The position numbers and the translations under genes were made by a program. From NCBI GenBank assembly GCA_964247055.1, contig OZ176056.1:1364001-1428000 (forward strand): 64,000 nucleotides of DNA. Reading direction: 5' to 3'. The notes below the pieces were generated by a model, which saw only the letters and a list, made by a program, of their open reading frames with translations, made no database searches and had not been told where the DNA came from. The DNA comes from Paragordius varius (taxonomy: Eukaryota; Nematomorpha). Position 1 is the stretch's first letter. Every line of letters begins with the position of its first letter. This document shows, piece after piece, positions 12,301 to 24,678 of this stretch.

Positions 12301-15300
12301 TAACTCTCCCTATTTTATATTCAAAATTATTGCAAGTATAAATATATAAATATTGTTTTAGTCCAGTCATTTCTTATTTTCTTTGAGTCGCATTTAATGT
12401 TGCGTCATTTCAACTTATATATATATATATATATATATACAGTACAGTAAAATTGATATTATACGGACAAAAAAATATAATGACAAAATTTTTATTTTAA
12501 AAAATCCAACCATATTTTTTAACCCATAAATTTATCCTATAAATATCGCAATAAAATACATAATTAAATTATGTTTCCAATATACATCTCTATTACATAC
12601 TTTACAGTTTAAAACAATGAATTATACAGTAATAACTGAAATTATACGGACAAAATGTAAAAATATAAAGACAAATATTTTTTTAAAGATAACCATACTT
12701 TTTTAAAACTAAATTTTGCCATATAAATTATTTACTTACAAAATATAAAATATGTGATTGATTGTGTTATCAATATATTTATATAACCTATTTTGCATTT
12801 TTTAACAATTATTAAAATTTTAAAAATCTAAGATTCATAAAGTGTGGCTGTCTTTTAGAAAAAAATATTTGTCTTTATATTATTAGGTTTTGTCCGTATA
12901 ATTTCAAGTTTTACTGTATTTAAATAAATTAAGATTAAAGTATGGTTGTCTTGTAGAAAGAAAATATTTGTTTTTATATTATTACAATTTATCCATATAA
13001 TTTAATTTTTTACTGTATATTTATTATTCTAAACCGACAACTTCCCAAGAAATTTGATAATAAATAAAAAAATACAGATTTATTTGCAAGAACTGTAAAA
13101 TATCAACAATATATCTTTACTATTTTTAAAGGTTTGAAATAATTACATTTTAATTGATTTTATTGCTTTTTTTAAAGAGTTAACTGAAAATTGCAAAAAA
13201 TATATAAAATTTTAATATAATTTTCTTTAAAGTAGAGTTTATATAAGTTATTCACCTAATACCATAAAAACATAAACTTTAGCCTTGTGATTTAATTTTT
13301 TTGCAACTTTATTTTAGTATTTTAATTAAATAATATTTTTTACAAATTGCTTTGTTAAAAAAACGGTCACTTCATTATTTTTAATTATATAAAAATATAA
13401 TTTTAATACATATTTACATTTAGCTACTATCCTCACAGGTAAAACTCAAATATTTTTTACAAATGTAAATATTGTAGATGGAGGTATATAATTCAATGAC
13501 CCTAAAAATTATATATTATTAATTAATTATCAAATTAACCATATATTATAAAATTTACTTTGGTTTATAAATTTTATTTTATTTTGAAATAGTTGAAATC
13601 ACTGAAGCAGCTAAATTGGTTGAAACAATTGCTAATACTGGTAAAATATATAAATATAATTAAATATTTTTATATAAAAATAACTTTTTGTTTTATAATT
13701 TCTGGTTTTTCAATATTACAATAAGACTGAAAATTGTATAAAATTATTTAATTATTTCGCTATACTATACCAATTAAAATCTATTTTGGAAATTTTTATG
13801 CATTGAATAAAAATATATCTAAAAATCTAGAAAATGGAGGCGAATTGGCTCAATTAGAACCTGGTAATGACAAGTTTTTGTTAATTTTTGGGTGACAAAG
13901 TAATTAACAAATTTTAAAACTTGTTCAAATACCGTTGTTTTTAGAAACAATTTTTACTTTTTTTGACTGTATTATACCCTAACCTAAGTATCTTTGGCGG
14001 TTTATGTTCAAAAATCAAAAAATCCTACTTTATAACTAAAAGCAAATATTTAATTTTTATCAGGGCCCAGTGTAAATCCACCATCAACTAAAGGTATTTT
14101 TTAAATTAGTCTCTAATTTTACATTATCAAATATTGTCTATACAAGTTGAGACTAATATTAAGGAAGTAGGAAATACTATTATAAATCAATTGCGATTTA
14201 TATAAATTTGAACTAAAAATTATCTATTTTCTCTTTAGTTTCAGATAATGCCATAAATGAAATCACTCCACAAAGCTCATCTGGTTTTAATTATTATATA
14301 TGCTCTAATCTTTTTAAATGTTTTACGGATCTTAAATTAAAAATTTATGATAACTATATTAATTTTTTCCAATTTAATTTTGAACAGAGGCCACAGAACC
14401 CCAACCTGGACCATCTGGCCTTCAAAGAAGTAGTTTTCGTAAAAAATTATTTTAGATATGACCTTAGCCGTGCCCGCTTTTAAAATTTCTAAAAATATCA
14501 TATGATATAGTGGATTCACAATTAATTAGTTAAAATAAATTTTTAGTTAAAAAATTTGCAAGCGTATTAATTAAAATAATTTTCAAAATAACATTTATTA
14601 ATGATTTGTTATTATTAAAATGATTTAAAAAAGCCAACTTTTTTTAAATATATTGTTTTTGCTACCAAAGTTTTTAAACATATAAGCAGTTTAACCCTAA
14701 TTAGGCTATTATATCAATTATGAAATGTATGAGTCCAGATCATATTTATATAACGTGAAACAACCAAATTATAAATAGTTTTCCAAAAAACTGATAATTT
14801 TTTAACCTTTTAATTAATATGCAATCAAAATAGACACCTTTAAAAGATGGATAATTTAAAAAACCATATTTTACATAAAAGTTGAAAAATAATCACGAAA
14901 TATTATTTTTTTATATAAAATTTGGCTAATTTATATTATCCTTGTAAAGATTAAAGCATAACATAGGTCAGTTGACGGATATTCACAATTTAAGGCCGAA
15001 ATTAAATTATTTCTTAAGACTCCATTTTAATTTTGCTGATTCAGTTCTGATGGAATATATATATTTCCCTAAATTTAGATTCTGATGTAGTTGACGATGA
15101 TATAAGCGGTATAATTTAGATTTTAATGCAAAAAAGAAATATTAATATTTCAAAAGCCGATATTTTTTGAAAATAAAAAATTGTTTAAATATAGAGATAC
15201 AATCTTGGTTAATTTATAAAATAAATTTTAAAAAATAAATTGAGTATTCAGACTTTAAGAACATAAGTGAGTAATTAGTTTTTTAAGTCGTTTGAACGTA

Positions 15301-17176
15301 AATTCCTTTTAGTTAAGCTTCATTTAATTAAAAAAAATATATATTTTTTTAAAAAAGGTAACCAAAAAACTTTGCATCACTTTAGCGTTTCTCATATTTA
15401 GAACCTCAACCAAGTAAACCATCCATAATATTTTACATAAGGCAAAAAATTTAAAACTAGTCATGACAGAATCGTTCAAGGTACAATTCAAAAAATTATA
15501 TTATTAAACTTTTTTTTAAAAAAAGAATTTTATTTCACTTTAATTTTATAGGCCGACAAATATTGGAGCGTATGTTTTTCAAATCTAAATTTCTTTCATA
15601 TTAAAATATTTTAAACACATATTTTAAAGCTAATTGAGCAATTTTTGAAAACCATTTTTGCACATATATCGATTTGATTTTATTGATATAAACCATATAC
15701 TTCAGATGTCGAAAATTTGAATACAGGTATTTAGTAATTTACTGATATATTGAATATATTTATTTTACCTCTGCAGAAGGATCCAATCTTATGGAAGGTA
15801 TATGTCTTACTTATAATCTATATTAATAAAAATTAAAATTATAAGGGCAAAACATGTAAACTAACGCCTAGACAACCAGGTCAAAAAAAGTGGAACCAAA
15901 ATTTCAATGGTTTCTGCTCGTTCATAATCACAATCGGGTTGTAAAAAATTTAAAATAAACAGTATATGTCTTAAAATTTGGAAAACATGGCTTATAGTAT
16001 AACTTTTAATACCGGTATTTAACATTGGAACCGTTCTCTTAGATGGTTACTGACTTTTCATAAAATACGTTTTATAAAATATAAACCATAATTCAACTGT
16101 TATAAATTAAAATTTATTGGAAGATCGATGAAAGTTAATGTATAATTTATTCATTAGCTTTAATGAATTGTAATGATCCAAAATATTTGTAAAAATAAAA
16201 AATATTCAAGAAGTTTTGTATAAATACAGAGTCTTACTAAAAACTTGATTTGCCTATGTGGTAATTATATTGCTGACTAATTTTTATAAATCAGGTCAGT
16301 AGTCTTCATAATTCTCCACTCTTTTTAATTGGCGTAGTTTGTGAATTTCCCCTTGTACGCTTTTAAGAGACTTAGGTTTTTGTATTAAGCCAATAGATTA
16401 ATTAAAACCGCGGCCCTAAAAGTGCTTTCATACAGCCTGTTTAAATTTTTAAGGAAAAACCACTACGATTGACTTTCAAATTCCCTTAAATCCTTATGAG
16501 AGGCCAGCGCCTTAAAAGATAAATAAGCGGAAATAACCAAGAGAAACAAATGTTTTGTGTTTTAACTCTTTTAAAATGTAGAACATTTAAAAGCTTTACC
16601 CTATTTGTAATAACAAAAAACTTCAAAACATAAAAATCGAAAAAACTTAAATCTCATGTTTTATATCTAAATGTATGACTTATAATAATTTATAAAGATT
16701 CCAATAAGGTTTTTAAAATTACTTTATGGCAGCTGATATATTTTGATTTTTTTAAAATTTTATAATTTTCAAAAAGCCCGTCTAATTCTAATTATACCAT
16801 TTTAGTTCAAAAGCAACATTTATTCGTCGCAACATTTTTTAACTAAAAGAAAATTTTTTATCATTTGGATAGAAAATGTAGCGTTTGGTTAAAAAATGGT
16901 TTATAGAATCATGTGATTTAAGACGGAATAACTTAAAAAAGATTTTTTATGATTATATGATTATTGAATTTTTCCCAGGAACTATTGAAGACTCTATAAA
17001 CTTTTCAATACCTTAAAATTTTAATTTTTTGGCGCTTTTTATTAATTAAGCTCTTATTTTTAAATCAAAATGGCTTTGCGTTATACATTTTAGGGTTTAA
17101 TTTAATCTTAATCCTATCATTTTTATGTTTTATTTTGCAGCAATTTTAATTATTACTTTTTTAAAATATCTTAAAT

Positions 17177-17214
<38 letters not shown>

Positions 17215-19104
17215 TAATTAGAATCAAAAAACTTTTTGGAGGAAACGCGAAATATTAGTAATATATTTTTATTATATAGTTTTCATTATAAAATTTATAT
17301 TTTAAAATATTTAATTCGTGATTAGGTCCAGAAAATATAAGTAATTTTTATTATAATTTATAAAATTATAAATTAATCATTAAATTTTGGATAGATCGGG
17401 CCAAAATTGGTAATTATTCTATATAATTAATAAAACCTGGTTTACTGAAAAAAAAATTGTATGTAAAGATTACTATAAGAGCCCACATTGGGATAAATTT
17501 TGCAAGAAAAGTTAAGTATTTTATATAAATTATGTTTAAAATAATTATTGTGATTTAATTGGCGACATTAGTTTAAAAATCACCTAAATTACTATCAATT
17601 ACAATAAAATATTTGAGCTAAACTAAAACTGCCGGTTTTTAAAAAGCCATTAAGGTTTCAAACAGACTTTCAAATAGTGATTTTCCAATCTTTTCTAAAT
17701 TTAAATCACATGGAATATGGGATTAAAATTGTTAAATATTTTTAAAAGTGACATTCTTTAACTTTACTCTTTGATGGAAATTAGCTTTAAAGTTAATCTT
17801 TTGTGTTTTATTTTAATAGTAATATGAATTATTTTATAGATGACATGAAAATATCCATAAAATGTATGCTTTATATTAATAAAAATTGAAAAAAATTTAA
17901 CAAATTAATAAATTAAAATACCAAATTTAGCTTTGAAAGAGCGCATTAGCAGTATATTTTTTGTATTTTAATTTAAACTTCAATATATATTTATAATATT
18001 TTTGACATTAAACAATATATACATAGATATGATGGACACTATTCAAGGTATAAAGCCTATCTTTTTATCAAACGCAAAAACTTCTCGGAAAGTGCTTTAT
18101 AACTTTACATATTACTTTAAAAATAAATCATTTTACTCCGCTTATAGTTATTAATTATATTTTAAAGTTAATTACAATATGGGGATATATATATATAGTT
18201 TCAATTTGAAAGAACATCCATGAAGCATATAGTTTTAATTTGAAAGAACATCCATGAAATAATATATTAAAACCAAAACATGAGGTTTTTAATAAAATTA
18301 CTTTAAAAATGGTTCCATAAAAACCATAATTCAATTTTTAAAGATATTCTTTTTATCCATTTAACAACAAAGGATCCTTATATATAGCGGGCTTCATTTT
18401 TTTATAATTATGTTACCTTAAATTAGATTTAATCGACAAAGCAACTGAAAGTAATTAATTTTTATATTATTATTATTAATTGTAAATAATGCAGGAAAAA
18501 AATTTATCAAAAAACTTGACAATACTTAATTAATTATATAATTTTTTTTATTAAAATATTGTTAATTTAAATATATCAAATAGTTGGTTATATGGCATAA
18601 CTTTATATATTTTTCTTAATGATATAGGCGCCATGTTTCCAGAAGGAGTTGAAAGTAATTTATTATTTATGAAAATTATTTTATTAATTTTTATATCGAT
18701 TGTAATATAAGCAAATTGATAATCCTGTCACACAAACTCCAAATAATTAAGAACTAGAAAATTTGAAACCCTCGGTATAAATTGACAATGAAGTTTTATT
18801 TACAGTATACATCCTAAGATATAAAAAATATTTAACAATACGCAATACATTTTCTAATTTGTTATTTACTATAATAAAATTCCAATTTAACCAAATAAAC
18901 AATTTTTTATAATAATCCTAGATGCATTAGGATTGGAGGATCCTGAAATATCAAAAGGTATATATATAGATAACAAATAAATTTTAAACTATAACATACA
19001 GTGTTAAACATTATAATTATAAATTTAATCATAACTGTATTTAATATATAATTTTAGAAGTTTCGGAAGAAGCCATTAGAAATCTAAAGTCGGCACCTGA
19101 ATAA
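6360..19104 (+). CDS. Secreted micro-exon gene, copy A (29 exons plus one doubtful)
   Basis: Exon 1 (6360-6429) encodes a signal peptide beginning MMNAIMRTLSYSF and ending in phase 1. Further exons: 7594-7659, 8008-8027, 8117-8162, (9152-9194), 9567-9585, 10080-10111, 10474-10516, 11343-11363, 11430-11447, 11822-11827, 13424-13438, 13478-13483, 13593-13640, 13831-13863, 14064-14093, 14239-14283, 14388-14429, 15079-15108, 15402-15413, 15442-15480, 15552-15569, 15706-15726, 15777-15797, 17840-17863, 18027-18047, 18427-18450, 18628-18654, 18922-18957 and 19058-19104 with the TAA stop. Most are multiples of three, phase 1 at both ends. Pairs such as 20+46 and 32+43 nt restore the frame jointly. 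Exon 9152-9194 is 43 nt where copy B has 41, so copy A is out of frame there unless spliced otherwise. The product is Glu/Asp/Pro-rich with no known domain and no cysteine after the signal peptide. The architecture matches schistosome MEGs; function unknown. Confidence 0.75.
8206..8795. mobile_element. hAT-like MITE with another MITE nested inside (unit A)
   Basis: The left end AGGGGTGTACCACACTTCC and the right end GTTGGATACCCCTT form an imperfect inverted pair, with CCGTGCGTC and GCCGCTCGCCGA inside, resembling CAGGGGTG-type hAT ends. It lies in an intron of the micro-exon gene and its middle is filled by the element at about 8383-8700. The orthologous copy is 45380-45957. Confidence 0.5.
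8383..8700. mobile_element. MITE family C (TTCAAATTCACCCT arrays)
   Basis: The left arm has repeated TTCAAATT / CACCCT blocks and the right arm has their complements (AGGGTGAATTTG), enclosing AT-rich DNA; about 310 bp. Other copies are at 45555-45868, 26816-27074 and, much decayed, 31098-31390. Non-coding. Superfamily not clear. Confidence 0.65.
9239..9518. mobile_element. pogo/Tc1-like MITE (family A), unit A
   Basis: Bounded by TA dinucleotides, it starts CAGTAAATTTAAATTATACA and ends TTTTTACTG. Members of this family start CAGTAAAAATTGAAATTATA with a CGGACAAAA block; these ends and the TA target site resemble pogo/Tigger transposons. The unit B copy at 46433-46665 is shorter. Confidence 0.7.
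9684..9864. mobile_element. MITE family B, long hairpin
   Basis: An almost perfect inverted repeat with TATGCATTTTAATGG ends and CAATTTGCAACACAG internal arms, about 180 bp, able to fold into one hairpin. Orthologous copy at 46839-47027; a degenerate relative lies in an ACC intron (29940-30097). Non-coding. Confidence 0.7.
10791..11020. mobile_element. Tc1/mariner-like MITE, 230 bp
   Basis: Flanked by TA on both sides, with arms of about 90 bp: left CAGTCATGTATCCTTTATTT, right ending AAAGCATACATGACTA. The inner arms share AAGAATGGAAAAAAC and CTATGGTA. It is absent from the matching place in unit B (near 48115, ...CTTAATACC...). A right-arm relative without its left arm sits at about 44066-44210. 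Confidence 0.7.
12445..13015. mobile_element. pogo-like MITE (family A) containing a second, nested copy
   Basis: The outer element starts CAGTAAAATTGATATTATAC and ends TTTTTTACTG, with TA on each side. A second element of the same family (12627-12916) lies inside. Unit B carries the outer element alone (49481-49763), which identifies the inner one as the later insertion. Confidence 0.75.
12627..12916. mobile_element. Young nested pogo-like MITE, 290 bp
   Basis: Starts CAGTAATAACTGAAATTATA, ends CAAGTTTTACTG, flanked by TA. Unit B reads ATTATA then TTTAAATAAAT with nothing between, which is the exact empty target site. Confidence 0.8.
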
Positions 19105-20280
19105 TCAATTTGTTATATATAGTAATTTTGGAAAATTTTCCACATGAATAATATAGATTAAATATTTTAGCAAAACTATTCACAAAGTTATTTATCCAAT
19201 AAATAAATTTGATATGTGTTAATATTTCTAAAATTGAAGGGAAAAATAAAGCTGGCCGTTTAGTTATAGTTAATATTAGATATAACCTGTAAAATACAAT
19301 TAAAAAATTAATTTAAATTTATTAGCTAAGTGTTATATTTTATAAATTCTAGTTTATTAACTCTTAATTTTACACTTAAAACCAACGACTCACTCCAAAA
19401 CTAAATAAATGGTCAACAATTTATTACATTATCTGTACGAGATGGCATGTTGAGGAGGTTTTCTAATCCAGAGCTTTTCGTAACATAACTGTTTCAAAAT
19501 CAGTTTGGCTGAATTTGTTTATATGACTTCTAGATAAAAATATTTATAATTTTTACAGTTAACATTTTTAATTCTAACGGATAACTCCAAAATATGATTG
19601 AAGCAAATAGCTGATATTAGATAAATATCAAAAATTTCTATAATCCGAAAGCTTTTTCATAATGATACATTTATTTGCCTGTTGTATTTGCGATATAATA
19701 AATTAATGAAAAAAATTATTATAAAAAAGTTTACAGGCATTTTTACCTTATTTTATCATACTAAGAGGCTAAAACAGCATATCATAAAATTTAGCCTAAC
19801 GCTAAAAATATTTTTAGGATATTTTACGGGGCACTTGGTTGTAACACTACCTCAAAAGGTTATAAAGGGTTAAAATGAAAAATATAAAAAATTTTAGTTT
19901 TTTTTAAAATATACACCAAAAAATAGGTTTAAGTAAATTTTTTAAATCATACAGTTTTAAATATAATATTTTCGCACACTGCACCAAAGCCATAGAATAC
20001 GTGTTTTAAGATTTGGATACCATTGGGAGCACTCTCGATCAATAATCACCCTATATGTAATCGCGGTCAAAAATATTAAGCACAAATCATAATTACCAAA
20101 CATATATTCTAAACTAATTTATAAACTCCTTTTTATCTTGAATTTATAATATTATTTTTTTTAGTTTTTATTTGGCTAGTATTTTGCATCAGTAAAGTAT
20201 TTGCCATACTTCATAAATAAATCATAACTAAGGACCTACAAAAATAATTTTGAGCTTAACAAAAGTACCCTTGTTCTCGT
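19105..20280. other. Intergenic DNA between micro-exon gene A and ACC
   Basis: After the poly(A) signal there is no supported gene. The sequence aligns with 57575-59740 of unit B, which is longer because of two insertions (57832-58085 and 58905-59444). Short open frames such as 19682-19873 are not conserved as protein between the copies. Confidence 0.6.
19198..19203 (+). terminator. Poly(A) signal of micro-exon gene A
   Basis: AATAAA about 95 bp after the stop codon, in a block (TTATCCAATAAATA) kept in unit B. Confidence 0.5.
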
Positions 20281-20360
20281 ATAATAAATTGGCACAGCTT
20301 CAATATCATACAATCACGTAAAAACGCGTGTTTTTTCGCTTTAAATCATAATCAAATTTT
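20281..20360 (+). promoter_or_regulatory. Conserved ACC leader/promoter block, copy A
   Basis: About 65 bp (AATTGGCACAGCTTCAATAT, then ATCACGTA, ACGCGTG and TTTTTTCGCTTTAAA) are nearly identical to 59741-59804, in contrast to the diverged DNA further upstream. In copy A the block joins the start codon directly; in copy B a GC-rich insert separates them. Inferred 5' leader or core promoter. Confidence 0.4.
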
Positions 20361-20654
20361 ATGTCATCCGATATTAGTGTTTTGGATACATCGATTAATA
20401 ATATAAGTACTTCAAAACATGGTTCGCTTACACTATCTAATCCCGAAGAATTTGTTATAAAATTTGGAGGAACCACTCTAATTCAAAAGGTAATTTTTAT
20501 AATGTTTAAATTTAGATCCTTATTGCCAACAATGGTATAGCTGCGGTTAAATGTATGCGATCTATTCGAAGATGGGCATACGAAATGTTTCGAAACGAAC
20601 GAGCGATAAAATTTGTTGTTATGGTGACTCCCGAAGATTTAAAAGCAAATGCTG
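20361..20654 (+). CDS. ACC: ACC exons 1-2 with a 26-nt intron, copy A
   Basis: The start codon at 20361 opens [20 protein letters not shown]; there is no longer N-terminal extension upstream in frame. Exon 1 (129 nt, phase 0) ends LIQK; exon 2 resumes [12 protein letters not shown] and ends phase 1 at LKANA. The intron 20490-20515 has GTAATT...TTTAG borders and is only 26 nt. Reading through it would meet a stop and break the LIQK-ILIANNG continuity that all animal ACCs share, so it must be removed. Confidence 0.93.
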
Positions 20655-23600
20655 GTAAAAATCAATCATTAAAAGCAAAAGCAATTATAATTAATTTTAT
20701 AATTACTTTTTTCTATTTTGAATTTGTTTAATTTAAAGTCTTGTTTTTTTAATGTATCTATAGTTTTCATTTAATTAAATATAAAATAAAAATGAAAAAT
20801 TGATGAAAAAATTAATTTATGGACATAATATAATTTTTGTTCCGATAAGAGTGTAGTCTCCATAATTACCTCATATATTATATATTTTTTTACTTTTCTG
20901 ATTTTTTAATTAAACCCTAATATAATTGTTTAAAAGTGAACACTTTCCCAAAAATAAATTGTGGTTTTTATAAAACCCTCTAATGGATCATTAAATTTTA
21001 TTAAAATAGTTATTTTATCTAAATTAATTATTTTTTAAGTCTCACAATTTAACTTTAATATATTCTTAAAAAAAGCATGATTGATGCGTAAATAAATTAT
21101 GTATTTTTCCAACATTTGGGGTTCTTATGGAGAAGGTTATCTTATTAGATAATTAAATATATATAATTATAAAGTGAATATCATTCCTTAGTTTTACAAT
21201 AATTAAAATATACTTTCCTTTAATTATTAATTTCCCCCTTAATAATGTTAATATGAATATGAATATAGAGTACATAAAAATGGCGGATCAATATGTCCCG
21301 GTTCCAGGCGGTTCTAACAATCACAATTACGCCAACGTTGAACTCATTGTAGAGATTTGTGTGCGGACAGGGGCTGATGCAGTTTGGGCCGGTTGGGGTC
21401 ATGCCAGTGAGAATCCGGTCCTGCCTTTCGCTTTAGCGGACCGCTGCCTGGCTTTCTTGGGCCCTTCGGCCTTTGCTATGCATGCCCTGGGTGATAAAAT
21501 AGCCTCCACGCTGATTGCACAAAGCGCGCATGTTCCCACCCTGGCTTGGAGTGGATCAGGTTTAAACGTAAAAAATTTGTTGAGGTTTTGTGGTTTCTAA
21601 ACTTTTTAAGTTTTGAGGAATTTTTATTAATTTTTATTATTGTAACGGTTATTGTGAGTTTTGGTTTGGTTAAGAATTGAATATGATATTAGAATTTAAA
21701 GGTTTGAAATGTGGTTTAACGGTTAAAAATACCGAAAGGTTTAAATGGTTTTGTGAGTTTTTTGGCGCAGAAATTGAATATATAAGGTAATATTTATAAG
21801 AATTTAAAGGGGAGTTTTTCAACAAGGTTAGAAATACCGAAGGGTTTAAACGGTTTTGTGAGTTTTTTTTCTAAGAAATTTAATATATAAGCGAATGATT
21901 TTTTTGGAATTTAAAGAGGAGTTTTATTTCCAACAAATGCTTTTTGTTTTATGGCTATTTGAAAACCTATAAGTTTGGGCGTACGTACGTTTCTATTTTG
22001 ATTTGATGGGGATTAGTTAAATCAATTAATAATTTTAAATGATTCATCAATTAAAGAATTAGACCATAAGCTACATACTTTCCAAATCTACTTTGAATTA
22101 TAAATATATATGATATTGTGCATATAATAATTTTAAAGTAAGAACCAATATATGATTGAATGGTAAAAAATATTGTTGTATTAAAATAAATTATAGTGAT
22201 ATTTTATAATTTTAATGTTGCAACTTATTATAAGACTTATATCGCTGTAAATTTTTTAGTTGTACCGGAATATTAAAAAACCCTTTTGTCATACCGTAAT
22301 ATAATGCATTTTTTTAAAAAGCCAATTCTTAAATTATATTTATGTTATAAACCTTAAGCAAATACTTAAAGTAAAATTATATATTATCATATTGAGATTA
22401 TGTAAAAATAAAAATTTATTACCGTTTTTTAGTTAATTTACAGTAAAAATTCAAATTATACAGAAAAAACATGGAATCTAAAAGAATCAAAGACCCATAT
22501 TATTGTATCTTGATTTTTTTAATTTAACTTATTGTTTTGGTTACAAAAAATAGATATATAAATTGTTATTTAACTCAATTACATAATTTTAAATTTTGAT
22601 TTAATAATTTATGTGGGATTAAACAATATAGCGGACCTTTGAAAAATATTTTCCCTAATGTTTTTAAGTTTAATCCGTTTTTTAATTGAAACAATTTTAT
22701 TATTGAAACTTAAATGCAGGCATAGAGATTGAAAATTTAGAGGTCAAAAGTCGCTCCCTACAACAAAGTATAAATGCCGAACATTTTGCTAATCAATCCC
22801 TCATGACTAAAAATATTAGTGTTTCAACAACCAAACAAATAACCAATGCAGGAAATAGTGTTTCTACTTCAGCATCGCAAAACTCCACAACCTATTATGA
22901 TTTGGATAATTTGAATAACCTTATTCCAACTGAAATATATGAATCGGCTTGTATCTCAAACTGTGAACAAGGATTACAAGTTTATAGAGATTTTTTTTCG
23001 AGTTTTTTGGGGTTCTTTAAGGGTGTTTTAATAAAATTTTAATAATTTTTGAAGGTTTAATTGGAAAAAATTTAGTAAAATGATGTATATATATTCAAAG
23101 TTATGAATTATGTTTAAAAACAAATGAAGGATAATATATTTTTGTAAAGAACCATATTGATATCTTTAGGTTTTATAACCTGCGTAATTGAGAGAAATTT
23201 ATAATGAAATTACCAATTATTATATTTTAATTGTATCGCAACTCAAAACCACATATATTGTATAATAAAAATTATGGTTTAAAAGAATAGTTTTTTTTCT
23301 TTTTAAAAAGAAATATCTGTTTTTACTTAAAGTTTGAATAAAATTTTGGCATTTATATATAATTTTTTATATTTTTTTATATTTTTATTAACAAAAAATT
23401 TTTTTTTCAGATGAGCAAAAAAATTGGATATCCCATTATGATAAAAGCTTCCGAAGGTGGTGGAGGTAAAGGGATACGTAAAGTATTAAAGCCTGAAGAT
23501 TTTCCAATAGCTTTTAAACAGGTATCATTTTTTTAATATGAATTTTTTTTTAAAATTGAAATTATTAAATTTACATTATTTGTTTCAAAGAATTATGTAC

Positions 23601-24626
23601 ATATTAGTAAAATAGGTCATAAAAAACAGTGCATGATAAATTATATTTTTATTATCACTTTGGAAATTTATTATCTAAAAAGTTTGGTTACATTAATTAA
23701 TTTGCCTCTTTAAAAAAACCATCCATTTGTTTTATTTTTTTCAATATACATATATATATGCAGTATTTTTATTGAAAAATATGTAATTTTTTTCTCATCA
23801 CAATTTTAATATTGACTTTTCGCCTTAAACTAAATAATGGTGCAATTGCAATAATTTTTTCTATTTATTCATGCAAGGAAATTGTTAATATCACAGTATA
23901 CATATATTGCAAAAATTTCTGTTATAAACTTAATATAAAATTACATATTTGAGCCAAAATTTATTTTATCAATAATAAATGTTATTTAACTAAAAGGTTC
24001 AAACTGAAGTCCCAGGATCACCCATTTTCTTGATGGCCCTTGCTAGCCATTGTCGGCATTTGGAAGTTCAATTACTGGCTGATAGTTATGGAACAGCTAT
24101 TTCTCTCTTTGGTCGAGATTGTTCCATTCAAAGACGTCATCAAAAGATTATTGAAGAAGCACCCGTTACTATAGAAACCGCCCACGTGATTGAAGAAATG
24201 GAAAAGGTTGATTTTAAAGTTTTAGAGTTTTTTGGTTTTGCGGAATATTAAAAGGTACTAGGTAATTAAATTGTAAAATAAATGATAGAAATGTTCTAAT
24301 ATTTGGTCAATTTTTTAAAAAACATCAAAAAGCGTAAGTTTCTTGTGAGCTAGCGAAAAGGTAATACTGAGTCTTGTGATGCTTTTTAGCTTATATTATA
24401 GTTTATAACATTAAAAAACTTGCCTTATCAATGTATACATTTATCTTCACAGCCAAATTTACAGAATCATTCGTTTTTGTTAAAATAATGCAAGTTTTAT
24501 TATCCAACGTAACTAGATTTGCACAATCTATAATTTGTTGTTGGGCTCATAGAAGTAGCTACATTTGTTTTAGAAAAATTAAAATTACCATAAATATTCG
24601 CTTTTATTATACTGAAATATTTGCAA

Positions 24627-24678
<52 letters not shown>

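Noticed and set aside
14388-14417. Alternative 30-nt form of the 42-nt micro-exon
   Set aside because: Copy B has a GT at this point, but copy A has GC there, while both copies have GTAG at the 42-nt end; the longer form was preferred.
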